64,000 nucleotides of DNA from an uncultured Bryobacteraceae bacterium (GTDB taxonomy: Bacteria > Acidobacteriota > Terriglobia > Bryobacterales > Bryobacteraceae), in contig CALDSU010000005.1 of assembly GCA_937924525.1 (NCBI GenBank), forward strand, positions 434,001 to 498,000, given 5' to 3'. Below are positions 41,847-51,568 of this stretch, piece by piece. Both the position numbers and the translations under genes were made by a program. Below the pieces are notes generated by a model. It did not search any database, was not told the DNA's origin, and saw nothing but the letters and a program-made list of their open reading frames with translations. Each line of letters begins with the position of its first letter. The first letter of the stretch is position 1.

Positions 41847-42986
41847 TTATTCCAGCCCCCGCGCCGCCGCCAGCCGGACCTGCCGACGCTCTTCTTTCTG
41901 TTCGATGACCAATTCGCCTCGCTCCCAGCGGACCTCATCCACCCGATGCATCCCCGGGGGAGCGGCGGCGTAAAACATGAAATACGTCGCTTCAATCGAC
42001 GACCTGGCGGGTAGCCAGCGGAACGTCGGCGCGCCGAACATCGCGCCGGTCGAGATGGCTTCCCGCCGGGGCACGTCATACGGCTGCGTGGAGAACTCCA
42101 GGCCGCGCGCCAGCCTTCCGTCTTCCGGAAAATGCTCCCACGTCTGCACCCAGGGGAAATCCGCCCGCCGGAACAAGTAACCGAACACCAGTTGCTGCTT
42201 CGGGTTCAGAGCCGTCACCCAAACCCATTCGCGATCCGGATCCAGCAGGGAGGTGGTGTGATCCCCGGTGCCGAGCTGAGCCGGCGTCACCCGGACGTCG
42301 ACCGTGCCGCCGTCCACTGCCGGCGCTTGGGGCCAGGTGAACTCCATCCCGCCCCGCAAACGATGCTTCACCCGCCAACTCTCCAGATAGGGCCTAGTGC
42401 TCGCCCGGCGCGCCGGCATATCCACCACCGTGACCCCCGGTTCGAGGAACGGCGACCCGATCGTCCCGTGCTCAGCCCAGTTGACCGGCCGGTCGAACGC
42501 CAGCAGGTTCTCCAGGCGGCTATGTACCCGCACGACAGACTCACCCTCGTCCATCCGGACGGTGCGCTCGAGCGACTCGTGCAGCGCCGGCAGGTGCACG
42601 GTCTGGGTCAGCGTTAGCGATTTGCCCCGGCGCTCAAACAGGCGGGTACTCCAAGGCAGGGTGTGCGCCTCTCCATGCCCCGGCAGACCAGCGGCTCGTT
42701 CCTCCTCTGAGACCGGTCCAAACCCGTCGACGCACACAAAGTGGCCGACCGATTGTCCGAACTGGCTCTTCCCTGTCTCCCTCGCATCCCGCAGCGGATC
42801 CCAAATCGGATTGATCCGGCGGGAATCCTCCTTGATCAGCAGGCGGACAAACGCGCCTCCCTGCGGAAACACCGTAAGTTCCAATTTGCCGTTGTCCAGC
42901 AGCAGCGCCGGGCGGCCCTCGAACTCGGTGGTGGATTGAGCGGAGGCGGCAATGGTCAGCATCAGCATGGTGGGGAACACGCGCAT
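41847..42986 (-). CDS. Secreted galactose mutarotase-like (aldose epimerase fold) protein
   Basis: The ATG at 42984-42986 follows GGGAGG (7-base gap) and starts a signal peptide (MRVFPTMLMLTIAASAQS). The 379 residues read as a large beta-sandwich of the mutarotase-like superfamily: ALLLDNGKLELTVFPQGGAF, INPIWDPLRDAR, LTLTQTVHLPALHESLERTV, VNWAEHGTIGSPFLEPG (the H-x-x-x-x-P-F-like active-site area) and EFSTQPYDVPRREAISTGAM. Such proteins epimerise sugars or only bind them; catalytic residues cannot be fixed here. It converges with the 77-residue membrane protein gene, with 9 bases between their ends. Confidence 0.65.
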   Translation of the reverse strand: MRVFPTMLMLTIAASAQSTTEFEGRPALLLDNGKLELTVFPQGGAFVRLLIKEDSRRINPIWDPLRDARETGKSQFGQSVGHFVCVDGFGPVSEEERAAGLPGHGEAHTLPWSTRLFERRGKSLTLTQTVHLPALHESLERTVRMDEGESVVRVHSRLENLLAFDRPVNWAEHGTIGSPFLEPGVTVVDMPARRASTRPYLESWRVKHRLRGGMEFTWPQAPAVDGGTVDVRVTPAQLGTGDHTTSLLDPDREWVWVTALNPKQQLVFGYLFRRADFPWVQTWEHFPEDGRLARGLEFSTQPYDVPRREAISTGAMFGAPTFRWLPARSSIEATYFMFYAAAPPGMHRVDEVRWERGELVIEQKEERRQVRLAAARGLE

Positions 42987-43082
42987 TCGGTTGCCTCCCA
43001 TTATAGGGTGGCGAGGTTCGCCCGAAACCGCCACGGGGCGGGGCCTCGGCGAAAAAACCGAGCAGGACGGGCCATTTTGCTC

Positions 43083-43102
43083 TATAATTCCTCTACTGGA
43101 GG
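43083..43102 (+). promoter_or_regulatory. -10 box and ribosome site of the 102-residue protein gene
   Basis: TATAAT lies at 43083-43088 and GGAGG at 43098-43102, only 6 bases before the TTG start at 43109. No good -35 is visible. The transcript would have a very short leader. Confidence 0.5.
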
Positions 43103-43108
43103 CGCCTC

Positions 43109-43417
43109 TTGCACGACGAAACGCCATTTGACAGCATCGAGGGTTCGCATTGTTATGTGGACATGCTGGCTGAGGCGATTGCCGAGGCCCGTCGGGACGT
43201 GGAAGGCTTGCTGGCTCAAGCAGAAGCAGAGGGCGCGGACCGCCGGAAGCAGGCTTTACTCCTGGTTTCCTACAACCTCCTCAAGCTGGAAGGGCACATG
43301 ACCACCAGCCGCCGTATTCTCAATGATTTGCGAACATTGCGCAGGCTCCTGCTGGACGAGCGGCGTCCGCAGCAGCCCGGTTCGCTCGTGGCCCGGCGCG
43401 CGGCCGCGGCGGATTGA
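43109..43417 (+). CDS. Small helical protein, unknown function, TTG start
   Basis: The start is a TTG placed 6 bases after GGAGG (43098-43102), and no ATG or GTG serves better. The 102 residues are almost all helix-forming: VDMLAEAIAEARRDVEGLLA, then DRRKQALLLVSYNLLKLEGH, then SRRILNDLRTLRRLLLDERR, which reads as a coiled-coil-like bundle with Arg-rich ends. No Cys pair, membrane helix or signal peptide is seen. I do not recognise the family. It stands alone between a minus-strand secreted protein and the CarD gene. Confidence 0.6.
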   Translation: MHDETPFDSIEGSHCYVDMLAEAIAEARRDVEGLLAQAEAEGADRRKQALLLVSYNLLKLEGHMTTSRRILNDLRTLRRLLLDERRPQQPGSLVARRAAAAD

Positions 43418-43684
43418 CCTCTGGCATCGCGCCGCCCTACACCCCCTATCTCGCAGATGATTCGCAGCTTAGCTCCCTGCGGGCTACTGCTTTTCGTCTG
43501 TGTGTATACAGCTCTGCGGAGAGGCGGCTGGCTCGCGCTCGGGTCCTCTAGTACCACTTAGAGTCGTGGCATGAGCGGTGGCGAAACGTCCCTCCTCTGA
43601 AACGCGAGCGCCACCCGCCATCGCGCCGAATCGCCGATGGCTCATGGAAATAGCCAGATCCGATATACTTCGCGTCACATTCTA
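43418..43684. other. Non-coding stretch upstream of the CarD promoter
   Basis: Together with the promoter and leader below, this makes a 360-base gap. It is less GC-rich than its flanks and holds no credible frame. GCTTAGCTCCCTGCGGGC and similar short GC hairpins are present, but no T-run terminator was recognised for the preceding gene. Confidence 0.4.
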
Positions 43685-43714
43685 TTGACACTCCGGAGAA
43701 GCTTCGGTTATTAT
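43685..43714 (+). promoter_or_regulatory. Promoter of the CarD gene
   Basis: A perfect TTGACA lies at 43685-43690, and TATTAT at 43709-43714 follows after 18 bases. Initiation near 43721 leaves a leader of about 57 bases before the ATG at 43778. The box quality suggests a housekeeping-level promoter. Confidence 0.7.
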
Positions 43715-43777
43715 CAAGGCTCAATCTGCTGTCGAAAATCTAACACCTAACCCTAGTGGCTAAAGGATCCGGGGACG

Positions 43778-44290
43778 ATGACGACCTTTGTGATCGGGGA
43801 CAAGGTAGTGTATCCGAATCAAGGAATTGCGACGATCGAAAACATCAGCACGCGATCGTTCGGCAACCAGTTCGAAAGGTTCTATCTGCTTCGTCTGATG
43901 TATACCAGCATGACGGTGATGGTGCCTTTCTCCAACGCAGCCAGCGTCGGGCTGCGCCGGGTGACCAAGGGTACGGAGGTCAATAAGGTCCTGACGTTCC
44001 TGGCAGGCGGGCTCTGTGAATGTTCGGCCGACTGGAAAGCCCGCTTCAAAGAGAACTCCGACAAGATGCAGAACGGGTCGATGTTGGAGGTTGCGCAAGT
44101 CCTCAAGAGCCTCTTGCGCCTGCAAGCGGAGAAGCCGCTGTCGTTCCGCGAGAAGAAGATGTTGGACCGGGCGCGCCACCTGCTGGTGAGCGAGGTGTCC
44201 ATCGCGCGCAGTGTCAAGGCGGCGGAGGCGGAATCACTGCTGGACAAGGCGCTCCAGAAAGCCGGGCTGGCCTTGCCTGACTCCCTGTAG
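43778..44290 (+). CDS. carD: CarD family RNA-polymerase-binding transcription regulator
   Basis: This 170-residue protein starts MTTFVIGDKVVYPNQGIATI, the CarD/CdnL/TRCF-type beta-barrel that contacts the RNA polymerase beta subunit. YLLRLMYTSMTVMVPFSNAA and SVGLRRVTKG complete that domain (residues 1-65). The rest is the helical CarD part that touches DNA at the -10 region: GSMLEVAQVLKSLLRLQAEK, PLSFREKKMLDRARHLLVSE and SVKAAEAESLLDKALQKAGL. Length matches CdnL-type proteins (about 160-170). CarD stabilises open complexes, chiefly at ribosomal promoters. It has its own promoter and is monocistronic. Confidence 0.95.
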   Translation: MTTFVIGDKVVYPNQGIATIENISTRSFGNQFERFYLLRLMYTSMTVMVPFSNAASVGLRRVTKGTEVNKVLTFLAGGLCECSADWKARFKENSDKMQNGSMLEVAQVLKSLLRLQAEKPLSFREKKMLDRARHLLVSEVSIARSVKAAEAESLLDKALQKAGLALPDSL

Positions 44291-44457
44291 GCCCGACGGC
44301 TGGTTTCGCGCCGGCTGGCGCGCCCGCTGGCGGATGCGTGCGTCCGTTTGTATCCCGCCCGCGGGTCCTGCTATACTTCTTCCTAGCCGCGCCGCCCCGT
44401 TGCGAAGGGGACCAGGAAAATACAAAAACAGGGTCAATTCTGTTCGACGCGGCGGGT

Positions 44458-44481
44458 GGGGGTGAACTCCGGTTCACCCCC
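44458..44481. repeat. 10-base-pair inverted repeat, possible terminator
   Basis: GGGGGTGAAC (44458-44467) and GTTCACCCCC (44472-44481) form a perfect stem with loop TCCG. TCGCCCTTTT follows on the plus strand, a weak T-run. It lies between the convergent CarD and arginine genes and could end transcription from one or both sides. Confidence 0.6.
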
Positions 44482-44514
44482 TCGCCCTTTTAGGGCGGTA
44501 TTCACCGCGGCGCG

Positions 44515-45117
44515 TCACTCCGTGCGGACCGCCGGCAACTGGATCAGCCCGAACTCTTCGTGTTGCGAAGCAAAGGTGTGGGCGGAGGCGGCCCACTGGG
44601 CGGGCCGCAGAACCCGCAGCACGGCGATTTCGTCGCAGTTCTGAAACTTCGGGCACCGCAGGCAGTCTTTCCACGCCTTCAGCGGGAGCACCCCCCGTTC
44701 CACCACCTCAAAGCCGGCCTTGCGGAAAAACTCGGTCACGTAGGTGAACGCGAACACAGCGTCCAAACCGTAGGTTTCCGCTTCCGCCACCAGCGCCTCA
44801 ATCAGCCGCCGGCCGATCCCGTGAGATTTCCACTCGGCGTCCACCGCCAGCGAACGAATCTCCCCCATCGTCGGACTGTAGAAGTGGAGCGCGCCACACC
44901 CCGCCAGGCGGCCTCCCGCGTAAAGCACCGTAAAGTCCCGAATGTTCTCCGATAATTCGAATTCGGTGCGCGGCAGCATCACGCCCTTGGCCGCGTAACC
45001 ATTGATCAGATCCAAAATGGGGCCGATGTCGCCCATGGCCGCCTTGCGGATCTGCAACGGCGTATCTCCTTCCGCGAAATCCGCCAGCGCCAGGTCGTGA
45101 GTCAATCCGCTGATCAT
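44515..45117 (-). CDS. argA: GNAT N-acetyltransferase, likely N-acetylglutamate synthase (ArgA-type)
   Basis: This 200-residue GNAT protein starts at an ATG 6 bases after argB. The fold reads as IRKAAMGDIGPILDLINGYA, then RSLAVDAEWKSHGIGRRLIE, with the acetyl-CoA loop (V)DAEWKSHGIGRRL, then AFTYVTEFFRKAGFEVVERG. It lacks the amino-acid-kinase half of E. coli ArgA, so it is the short stand-alone type seen in several phyla. CPKFQNCDEI near the C-terminus has two Cys that are common in this subgroup. Its place at the end of argC-argB makes acetylation of glutamate, the first arginine step, the best guess. Confidence 0.82.
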   Translation of the reverse strand: MISGLTHDLALADFAEGDTPLQIRKAAMGDIGPILDLINGYAAKGVMLPRTEFELSENIRDFTVLYAGGRLAGCGALHFYSPTMGEIRSLAVDAEWKSHGIGRRLIEALVAEAETYGLDAVFAFTYVTEFFRKAGFEVVERGVLPLKAWKDCLRCPKFQNCDEIAVLRVLRPAQWAASAHTFASQHEEFGLIQLPAVRTE

Positions 45118-45123
45118 GGTCGC

Positions 45124-45897
45124 CTACTCCGCCACCAGCCGCGTACCGAGGGCCTCTCCCGCAAGCAGGCGCGGCAGGATACCCGGTTCGGCGCCGTAGG
45201 CAATCGAAACCTGCCCCACGCCTTGCTCCAACGCCGCTACGGCAGCGTTCAGCTTGGCCTGCATCCCGCCGGTGGCCACGCCCGACTCGATCAATCTCCG
45301 GCAGTCCGCCACGGTCAGGCAGGCCAGCGGACGCCGCTCGGCGTCCAGGACCCCCTGCACGTCGGTGAGAAAGATCAGGCGGTCCGCCCGGAAGCCAACC
45401 GCGCATGCCACGGCCATCTGGTCCGCATTCACGTTATACATCCGTCCGGCGGCGTCTCCGGCCAGACAAGCCACCACCGGCGTGTAGCCGTGCGCAGTGA
45501 GCAATTCCAGCAGCGCGGGGTTCGAACCCACCACGCGGCCCACCCACCCCAGTTCCGGGTCCATCTGCCGGGCCTCGACCAGACCGCTGTCCAGGCCGGT
45601 CAGTCCCACCGCCCGCGCGCCCGCCTGGGTCAGCGCCGCCACCAGTTCATGATTCACGGTGCCGGCCAGCACTTTCACCACCGCGTCCATGGTTTCCGGC
45701 GTCGTGACGCGCAAACCGCCCACGAACCGGCTCTCAATGCCGCGCTCGGCCAAGAAGCGGGTCATCTGCTTTCCGCCCCCGTGGACGACTACGGCGTGTG
45801 CGCCTGCCGCCGTCAGCCCGCCGATCTGGCCCGCCAGCGCCGCACGCGAAGCCGCCTCGTCCAGCAGCGTGCCGCCCAACTTGACCAGCACTCTCAC
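45124..45897 (-). CDS. argB: Acetylglutamate kinase
   Basis: The 257-residue amino-acid kinase starts MRVLVKLGGTLLDEAASRAA, with the first Lys and Gly-Gly of the ATP site. VVVHGGGKQMTRFLAERGIE and SRFVGGLRVTTPETMDAVVK bind the substrate. ADQMAVACAVGFRADRLIFL and LTDVQGVLDAERRPLACLTV (the Asp of the phosphate site) follow, then GVATGGMQAKLNAAVAALEQ. Length matches the family (about 258 in E. coli). It phosphorylates N-acetylglutamate. Its start overlaps argC by four bases. Confidence 0.97.
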   Translation of the reverse strand: MRVLVKLGGTLLDEAASRAALAGQIGGLTAAGAHAVVVHGGGKQMTRFLAERGIESRFVGGLRVTTPETMDAVVKVLAGTVNHELVAALTQAGARAVGLTGLDSGLVEARQMDPELGWVGRVVGSNPALLELLTAHGYTPVVACLAGDAAGRMYNVNADQMAVACAVGFRADRLIFLTDVQGVLDAERRPLACLTVADCRRLIESGVATGGMQAKLNAAVAALEQGVGQVSIAYGAEPGILPRLLAGEALGTRLVAE

Positions 45898-46901
45898 CGC
45901 AAGCCTGCCGTTTCCGGCAACCCGAACATCAGGTTCATGTTCTGCACCGCCTGCCCCGCGGCGCCCTTCCCCAGATTGTCGATCGCCGCGATGACGACCG
46001 CGCGCTGGGAGGCGGGCTCAAAGACCACTCCCACATCGCAGTAGTTGGTCCCGCGCACGCCGCGCAGGTCCGGAGCATGCCCGGGCGGGTAGAGCCGCAC
46101 GAACGGTTCGTCAACGTAGGCTTGTCTGTACACTTCCAACAGATCCTGGGCCGAGCCGAGGTTGCGGGTGCGGACATAAATGGTTTCGAGAATGCCCCGG
46201 TCGAGCGGCAGCAACTGGGCCGTAAAGCAGAACTGGCTTTCCTCCAGACCGGAATTCAGCAGCACCTCGGGTACGTGGCGGTGGTGCAGCACCGAGTACG
46301 CCGAAAAGTTCTCGGTCACCTCGCAGAAGCTGGTCTTCAAACTCGGCTTGCGGCCGGCGCCGCTGACGCCGGACTTGGCATCGCAGATCACGCCGGCCCC
46401 GAGATCCACGAACTGGCCGCGCACCAGGGGGCGAATCGCCAGGTTCGCCGCGGTGGGGTAGCAGCCGGGATTCGCGACCAGGCTGGCGTCCCGGATCGCG
46501 TCCCGGTAGAACTCGGGCAGTCCGTACACCGCGCGCTCCAGCAACTGCGGCTGGGTGTGTTCTTCCTGGTACCACCGCTGGTAGCGCTCGGCGGTGCGCA
46601 GCCGGAACGCCCCGCTCAGATCGATCACTTTCGCGCCCGCCTTCAGCATCTCGGGCGCAAGCTGCATGGAAACGTCCGCGGGTGTGGCCAGAAACACGGC
46701 GTCCAGCCGGTGAGACCCGACGGTCGCGGCTTCGCAGGGGGCGCGTTCGGGCTGCGGGAAACCCAGGGGCGCCGGCCGGTCGCCGGCGTCCGAGCGGTGC
46801 TCCAGCAATACCGGTTCGGCGTGAGGATGCCGCGCCAGAATCGCCACCAGTTCCGCGCCGCTGTAACCGCGAAAGCCGACAATGCCCGCCCGGATGGCCA
46901 T
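45894..46901 (-). CDS. argC: N-acetyl-gamma-glutamyl-phosphate reductase
   Basis: This 335-residue enzyme reduces acetylglutamyl phosphate with NADPH. It starts MAIRAGIVGFRGYSGAELVA, the Rossmann GxxGxxGxxL motif. The catalytic Cys147 is in VANPGCYPTAANLAI, and GVSGAGRKPSLKTSFCEV is the next conserved block. HHRHVPEVL (with the His of the active site) and FVRLYPPGHAPDLRGVRGTN complete it. The last four bases overlap argB, so argC-argB-GNAT is one operon. Upstream, minus-strand TGAATAATTA (46916-46907) resembles half of an ARG box, but this is too weak to call. Confidence 0.97.
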   Translation of the reverse strand: MAIRAGIVGFRGYSGAELVAILARHPHAEPVLLEHRSDAGDRPAPLGFPQPERAPCEAATVGSHRLDAVFLATPADVSMQLAPEMLKAGAKVIDLSGAFRLRTAERYQRWYQEEHTQPQLLERAVYGLPEFYRDAIRDASLVANPGCYPTAANLAIRPLVRGQFVDLGAGVICDAKSGVSGAGRKPSLKTSFCEVTENFSAYSVLHHRHVPEVLLNSGLEESQFCFTAQLLPLDRGILETIYVRTRNLGSAQDLLEVYRQAYVDEPFVRLYPPGHAPDLRGVRGTNYCDVGVVFEPASQRAVVIAAIDNLGKGAAGQAVQNMNLMFGLPETAGLR

Positions 46902-47063
46902 TGGTTAATTATTCATCTCCATGCATAAATATACCATAGCGTCCCCCGACTTGCGGAGCCGCGATCGGCAGGGAGTGGGCCTGATGCGGCCTCTGCGAAC
47001 TCTCGACTACGGGCCGCTAAAGCTCAGCGCTCAGCCGCCCGATCAGAGGAAAAGGGAGAAAGC

Positions 47064-47720
47064 GTGCGCGTCTGCTGGCGCTGTTTGTCGATCGGCCTCC
47101 TGCTGCTGCCGCCCGGGGAAGCCGCGTTGCGGATTGTAACGCGCCGTCTGCCGGAAGCCGCCGTCTGGCGCGGATACCTGGCCCGCATCGAAGTTGCCAT
47201 CACGTCGCCCTGTCTCGCTTCGGATAGTTATCTTTCCGCCGAAGGACTTCCCGAGGAATTCCGCCTCTCGCCGGTGGGCGTGCTCGAAGGATTCCCGAAG
47301 CAGGCGGGAGAATACCAGATCCGGTTCCACGCCGCTTCGCCCTGCGGGAACGCCAGCAAGGATCTGCGGTTGCGGGTGCTGCCCGCCGCCGAGTGGCAGG
47401 TCCGGCCGCCGGAGTTGGTGATCGAGGTGACCGCGGGCGGGGCGCCGGTTCGGCGCCAGATCCGCGTGAGCGCGACTTGGCCCGACCTTCCCTATCGTGT
47501 AGACGTGGACCCGCCCAAACTTCCCTGGCTGCGCGTCCTGCCCGCGCTTGGCGCGGTGCCGCCAGAAGGCGTCGCCGGCGGGGAAGATACCGTGGAGATC
47601 GAAATCGACGCTGCCAAACTGTCGCCGGGACATCACCAGGTCCGCCTGCGATTCTACGCCGAGCCGGCCCTGCGACCGGCTGAGGCGCCCATCCTCGTGC
47701 GAGTGACGCCCGCAAACTAA
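47064..47720 (+). CDS. Secreted protein with Ig-like beta domains, unknown function
   Basis: The start is a GTG after GGGAGA (47054-47059). The 218 residues begin with a signal peptide ([14 protein letters not shown]). Two beta-sandwich-like segments follow: [20 protein letters not shown] to [20 protein letters not shown], and [20 protein letters not shown] to [19 protein letters not shown]. No catalytic motif is visible. The second half resembles the BACON/Ig-like class common in exported carbohydrate-related proteins. It precedes the TonB receptor at 47831 on the same strand by 110 bases, so a role in the same uptake system is possible. Confidence 0.55.
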   Translation: MRVCWRCLSIGLLLLPPGEAALRIVTRRLPEAAVWRGYLARIEVAITSPCLASDSYLSAEGLPEEFRLSPVGVLEGFPKQAGEYQIRFHAASPCGNASKDLRLRVLPAAEWQVRPPELVIEVTAGGAPVRRQIRVSATWPDLPYRVDVDPPKLPWLRVLPALGAVPPEGVAGGEDTVEIEIDAAKLSPGHHQVRLRFYAEPALRPAEAPILVRVTPAN

Positions 47721-47830
47721 ACGGGGGAAAACCCGGGACAGCCACCGCTTTCGAACCGCAATTCGTTGATTCCTCGCTACCGCGGACGCCAAAGCGCTCG
47801 TCCGCTGGTAAGATACGGACAGAACCGGCA

Positions 47831-50800
47831 ATGAGCATTCTGCGGAACCTGGGGGGGATCGGGTGTCTGTGGCTGATCCCGCTCGGGGCGCAGACCACCG
47901 GCACCATTGCCGGACTCGTGTTCGATCCCAACTCCGCCGCGATTCCCTCCGCCCGCGTGAGCGCCCGGCAGACGGAAACCGGCGCGATCCGCATCGCCCG
48001 GACCGACGCCGAAGGGCGCTACCTGCTGGCGGCGCTGCCGGCGGGCGAATACGAATTGCGCGCCGAAGCCGAGGGTTTCCGGCTCCTGCTGCACAAGGGC
48101 ATTCGCCTGAATGTCGGCGAACAAGCCACGGTGGACTTCCCGATGCAGATGGGCGGCGTCGACCAGGAAATCACCGTCGTCGGCGACGCACCCCTGGTGA
48201 ACACCCGCTCGTCCGAACTGAGTTACCTGGTAAGCGAGGAGGCGATCCGGGAACTGCCGCTCAACGGACGCAACTTCACCGACCTGGCGCTGCTGCAACC
48301 CGGCGTGGTGGCGTTTCCGCATCGCGACGGCGGCTCGGTTGTGGCCCACGGTCTCGCCACCAGCGTGAACGGCGCCGATCCGCGCTCCAATACGTACCTG
48401 CTGGACGGCACGCCCCTCAACGACTTCACGAACGGTCCCGCGGGCAGCGCCGCCGGCACGGTGCTCGGCGCGGAGACGATCCGCGAGTTCCGCGTCGAGT
48501 CCAACGCCTACTCCGCGGAGTTCGGCAGGACGTTTGGCGGGCAGATCAACGCCATCACCAAGTCCGGCGCCAATGCCTTCCACGGCAGCGCGTACGAGTT
48601 CTTCCGCAACGACAATTTTGATGCGCGGAATTTTTTCGACCCCGCCCGGATCCCAGAGTTTGTGCGCAACCAGTTCGGGGGAACCCTGGGCGGGCCGCTG
48701 CGGCGCGACCGGTCGTTCTTCTTTGTGGGCTACGAAGGGCTGCGCGACCGTTTGGGGCGGACCGTCACCACCATCGTCCCCGACCTGAACGCCCGCCAGG
48801 GCATCCTGCCGGATCCGGCGAACCCCGGCGCCACCATCACCGTGCCGGTTCACCCGGCGGTGCGCCCGTTCGTGGATGAATATCCGCTGCCCAATGGCCC
48901 AAGCCGCGGCGGAGGACTGGCCGACTTCGCGTTCCTGTTCCGGCAGCGCACCGACCAGGACTTTTTCCAGACCCGGTTCGATCAGAACCTGGACGACCGC
49001 CAGCAACTGTTTGCGCGCTACACCCATGACGCGGGCGAGCAGCGTCTGCCGACCGATTACCCGCAGTTCCCGCGGACCTTTCTCTCCCGCAACCAGTTTG
49101 CGACCGCCGAACACCGCTGGATTCTCTCTCCCCGCACCCTGCATACGCTGCGGGCGAACTTCAGCCGGACACGGATCGGGCAGAACGTGGAAGCCAACAC
49201 CAACCAGGCGCTCCCCGCCTTCGTGCCGGGACGCGGCCTGGTGGGTTCGATCGACATCGGGTCCAACCCGCGCTTCGGCACGCAGTCCTCGGTCAACGTG
49301 CAGCTGGTGCAGAACGTGTTTGGGTTTGAAAACCAGGCGGCCATGACGCGCGGGCGGCACTTTCTGCGCCTCGGCGGCATGGTGGAGCGCTACCGCAACA
49401 ACATGTTCAACCCGACCTTCTCGCTGGGTATTTACAACTTCGGCGACTGGCGGAGCTTTCTGGAAAACCGGCCGACCCGTTTCGTGGGGCTGCCGCCGGA
49501 CGGAGCGCTGGACCGCTACTGGCGGTTCACGCTGTTCGGCATGTACGTGCAGGACGACTGGCGCGCAGCGGGGCGGTTGACCTTGAACCTGGGACTGCGG
49601 TACGAGTTCTCCACCCTGCCTGTCGACATCTACGGCCGCGACTCGGCGCTGCGGAGCCTGGGCGATGCCGCGCCGACCGTCGGGCCGCTCTACCGGAACC
49701 CCACTTACCGGAACGCCGCGCCGCGCTTTGGGTTCGCCTGGGACGTGTGGGGCACTGGCCGGCTGGCCCTGCGCGGCGGGTACGGGCTGTTTTTCAACAC
49801 CAACAATCAACAGAACCTGATTGTGACCGTGACCAATCCGCCGGCCACGCCGCGCGTGATCATCGCCAATCCCACGTTCCCGCATCCGCCGTTCGAACGT
49901 GGCGTCGGCAACTCCATGCGCCCGGTGGAGTGGAACCTGAAAAATCCGTATCTGCAAGTTTGGAATCTGAACCTGCAACAGCAATTGCCTTTCGATTCCG
50001 CGCTAACGGTCGGGTACGCCGGTTCGCGGGGCGTGCACCTGCTGCGTTCGGGCGACGTCAATATCCCGCCGCCGCAGCGCCTGGCGGATGGCGCGCTGTT
50101 CTGGCCGGTGGGTGCGCCCCGTCCGAATCCGGCGTTTTCCACGATCGAACTCAAGAAGAGCGACGGGAACTCGTGGTACCAGGCGCTGCTGGTGGAGTGG
50201 CGCAAACGCTGGAGCCGCGGCTTCCATTTCCAATCGTCGTATACTTTCGCGCGCAACATCGACACCACGCAGGCCTCGACGTTCTTTTCCGACGCGACCA
50301 ACGGCACCACTTCCGCGTTTCCGGAATTTCCGGGCTTCTCGTATAACAAGGGGCTCGCCGACTTTCACGCCAAGCACAACTGGGTGGCGAATGCGCTGTG
50401 GGAACTCCCGCTCGGCCGCGGGTTGACCGGGGTCGCGGGCGCGCTGGCGCGGGGCTGGCAGATTGCCTCCATCGCCAGCGTGCGGAGCGGGTCGCCGCTG
50501 ACCGCTTTCGTGTCGCGGAACCGCTCGCGTTCGCAGTGGTCGCCTTCGCTTGGACCTGGCCTCGGCCAGGACCGGCCGAGCATGGCCCCGGGACGCACCC
50601 ATGCCAGCGCGGTGCGGGGCGGCGCGGACCAGTACCTGGATCCTGCGGCCTTTGTTCTGCAACCGGCGGGCGCCCTGGGCAACCTCGGTCGCGGCGCGCT
50701 GATCGGGCCGAATCTCCGCAACGTGGACTTCGCTGTTATGAAAAACTTCCCGACCGCCTGGCTGGGAGAAGACGGCAACCTCCAGTTCCGCGCGGAGGCG

Positions 50801-50956
50801 TTTAACCTTTTCAACCGCGCGAACCTGGGCATTCCGCAGTTGACCGTGTTCAACGGCGCCGCCGACGGCGAAGCGCCCCTGGCCGGATTTGGTAGAATCC
50901 GCTCGACGGTGACGCCCGCGCGGCAAATTCAACTCGGCCTGCGCCTGCGTTTCTAA
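47831..50956 (+). CDS. TonB-dependent receptor with carboxypeptidase-regulatory-like N-terminus (Oar-like)
   Basis: This 1041-residue outer-membrane protein starts [20 protein letters not shown], a signal-like sequence. Residues about 20-105 are the carboxypeptidase-regulatory-like domain ([20 protein letters not shown] to [20 protein letters not shown]). The plug shows [40 protein letters not shown] and [20 protein letters not shown]. The C-terminal barrel ends in [11 protein letters not shown]. TonB-energised import of a complex substrate is the expected function. It opens the 47-64 kb carbohydrate region. No SusD homologue follows, as is typical of Acidobacteriota receptors. Confidence 0.92.
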   Translation: MSILRNLGGIGCLWLIPLGAQTTGTIAGLVFDPNSAAIPSARVSARQTETGAIRIARTDAEGRYLLAALPAGEYELRAEAEGFRLLLHKGIRLNVGEQATVDFPMQMGGVDQEITVVGDAPLVNTRSSELSYLVSEEAIRELPLNGRNFTDLALLQPGVVAFPHRDGGSVVAHGLATSVNGADPRSNTYLLDGTPLNDFTNGPAGSAAGTVLGAETIREFRVESNAYSAEFGRTFGGQINAITKSGANAFHGSAYEFFRNDNFDARNFFDPARIPEFVRNQFGGTLGGPLRRDRSFFFVGYEGLRDRLGRTVTTIVPDLNARQGILPDPANPGATITVPVHPAVRPFVDEYPLPNGPSRGGGLADFAFLFRQRTDQDFFQTRFDQNLDDRQQLFARYTHDAGEQRLPTDYPQFPRTFLSRNQFATAEHRWILSPRTLHTLRANFSRTRIGQNVEANTNQALPAFVPGRGLVGSIDIGSNPRFGTQSSVNVQLVQNVFGFENQAAMTRGRHFLRLGGMVERYRNNMFNPTFSLGIYNFGDWRSFLENRPTRFVGLPPDGALDRYWRFTLFGMYVQDDWRAAGRLTLNLGLRYEFSTLPVDIYGRDSALRSLGDAAPTVGPLYRNPTYRNAAPRFGFAWDVWGTGRLALRGGYGLFFNTNNQQNLIVTVTNPPATPRVIIANPTFPHPPFERGVGNSMRPVEWNLKNPYLQVWNLNLQQQLPFDSALTVGYAGSRGVHLLRSGDVNIPPPQRLADGALFWPVGAPRPNPAFSTIELKKSDGNSWYQALLVEWRKRWSRGFHFQSSYTFARNIDTTQASTFFSDATNGTTSAFPEFPGFSYNKGLADFHAKHNWVANALWELPLGRGLTGVAGALARGWQIASIASVRSGSPLTAFVSRNRSRSQWSPSLGPGLGQDRPSMAPGRTHASAVRGGADQYLDPAAFVLQPAGALGNLGRGALIGPNLRNVDFAVMKNFPTAWLGEDGNLQFRAEAFNLFNRANLGIPQLTVFNGAADGEAPLAGFGRIRSTVTPARQIQLGLRLRF

Positions 50957-50997
50957 CCAAGATTCCCATGACAATTCCCTCGCCGAAAGGAAAGCCG

Positions 50998-51444
50998 ATG
51001 AACTGGGTTTGGTTCGCGTTTGGGGCGGCGCTGTTCTGGGGCGTGTACGGCCCGTCGCTGCACAAGGGGCAGGTGATGCTGGGCAACCCGCTGCGGGCGC
51101 TGCTGTGCGTGGGGGTTGCGTACTTTCTGGTCGGAGTGCTGGTGCCGGTCTTCTGGCTGCAAGCGCAGGGCGCTCTCAACCACTTTCACGCCGCCGGAAC
51201 CACCTGGGCGACGCTGGCCGGGGCGCTGGGCGCCGTGGGCGCGGTGTGCATCATTCTCGCGTTTAAGTCCGGCGGTTCGCCGGCGTATGTGATGCCGCTG
51301 GTCTTCGCCGGCGCGCCGCTCGTGAACGTGTTGGTTTCCATGGCTACGCATCCGCCGAAACAAACGCCCCATCCGCTGCTGTGGGTTGGTTACGTGCTCG
51401 CCGCGTCCGGCGCTTGGCTGGTGTTGCGGTACAAGCCGCAGTAG
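50998..51444 (+). CDS. Small EamA/DMT-like membrane protein
   Basis: I prefer the ATG at 50998, since AAAGGAAAG (50986-50994) lies just before it; another ATG at 50968 has no such site. The 148 residues form about five membrane helices: WVWFAFGAALFWGVYGPSLH, ALLCVGVAYFLVGVLVPVFW, TLAGALGAVGAVCIILAFKS, AYVMPLVFAGAPLVNVLVSM and LLWVGYVLAASGAWLVLRYK. Pattern and helix spacing resemble half of a DMT (EamA) transporter, such as small multidrug-resistance-sized members. The substrate is unknown. It lies 41 bases after the TonB receptor and 124 bases before the toroid protein gene. Confidence 0.6.
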   Translation: MNWVWFAFGAALFWGVYGPSLHKGQVMLGNPLRALLCVGVAYFLVGVLVPVFWLQAQGALNHFHAAGTTWATLAGALGAVGAVCIILAFKSGGSPAYVMPLVFAGAPLVNVLVSMATHPPKQTPHPLLWVGYVLAASGAWLVLRYKPQ

Positions 51445-51568
51445 GGCACATTTGACACGGACGCCGGAAAAACCTCCCCGGTCCCGCCGCGCTGTCTCCG
51501 GCAAGTGCTTGAGCGCGTTCGCTCGGGCGTTTGGAACCTCGCCTGCTCCCTACACGTCGGGTAAACAG

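Noticed and set aside
46905-46940. ARG box (ArgR operator) upstream of argC
   Set aside because: Only one half-site-like TGAATAATTA is present and the second half is not recognisable.
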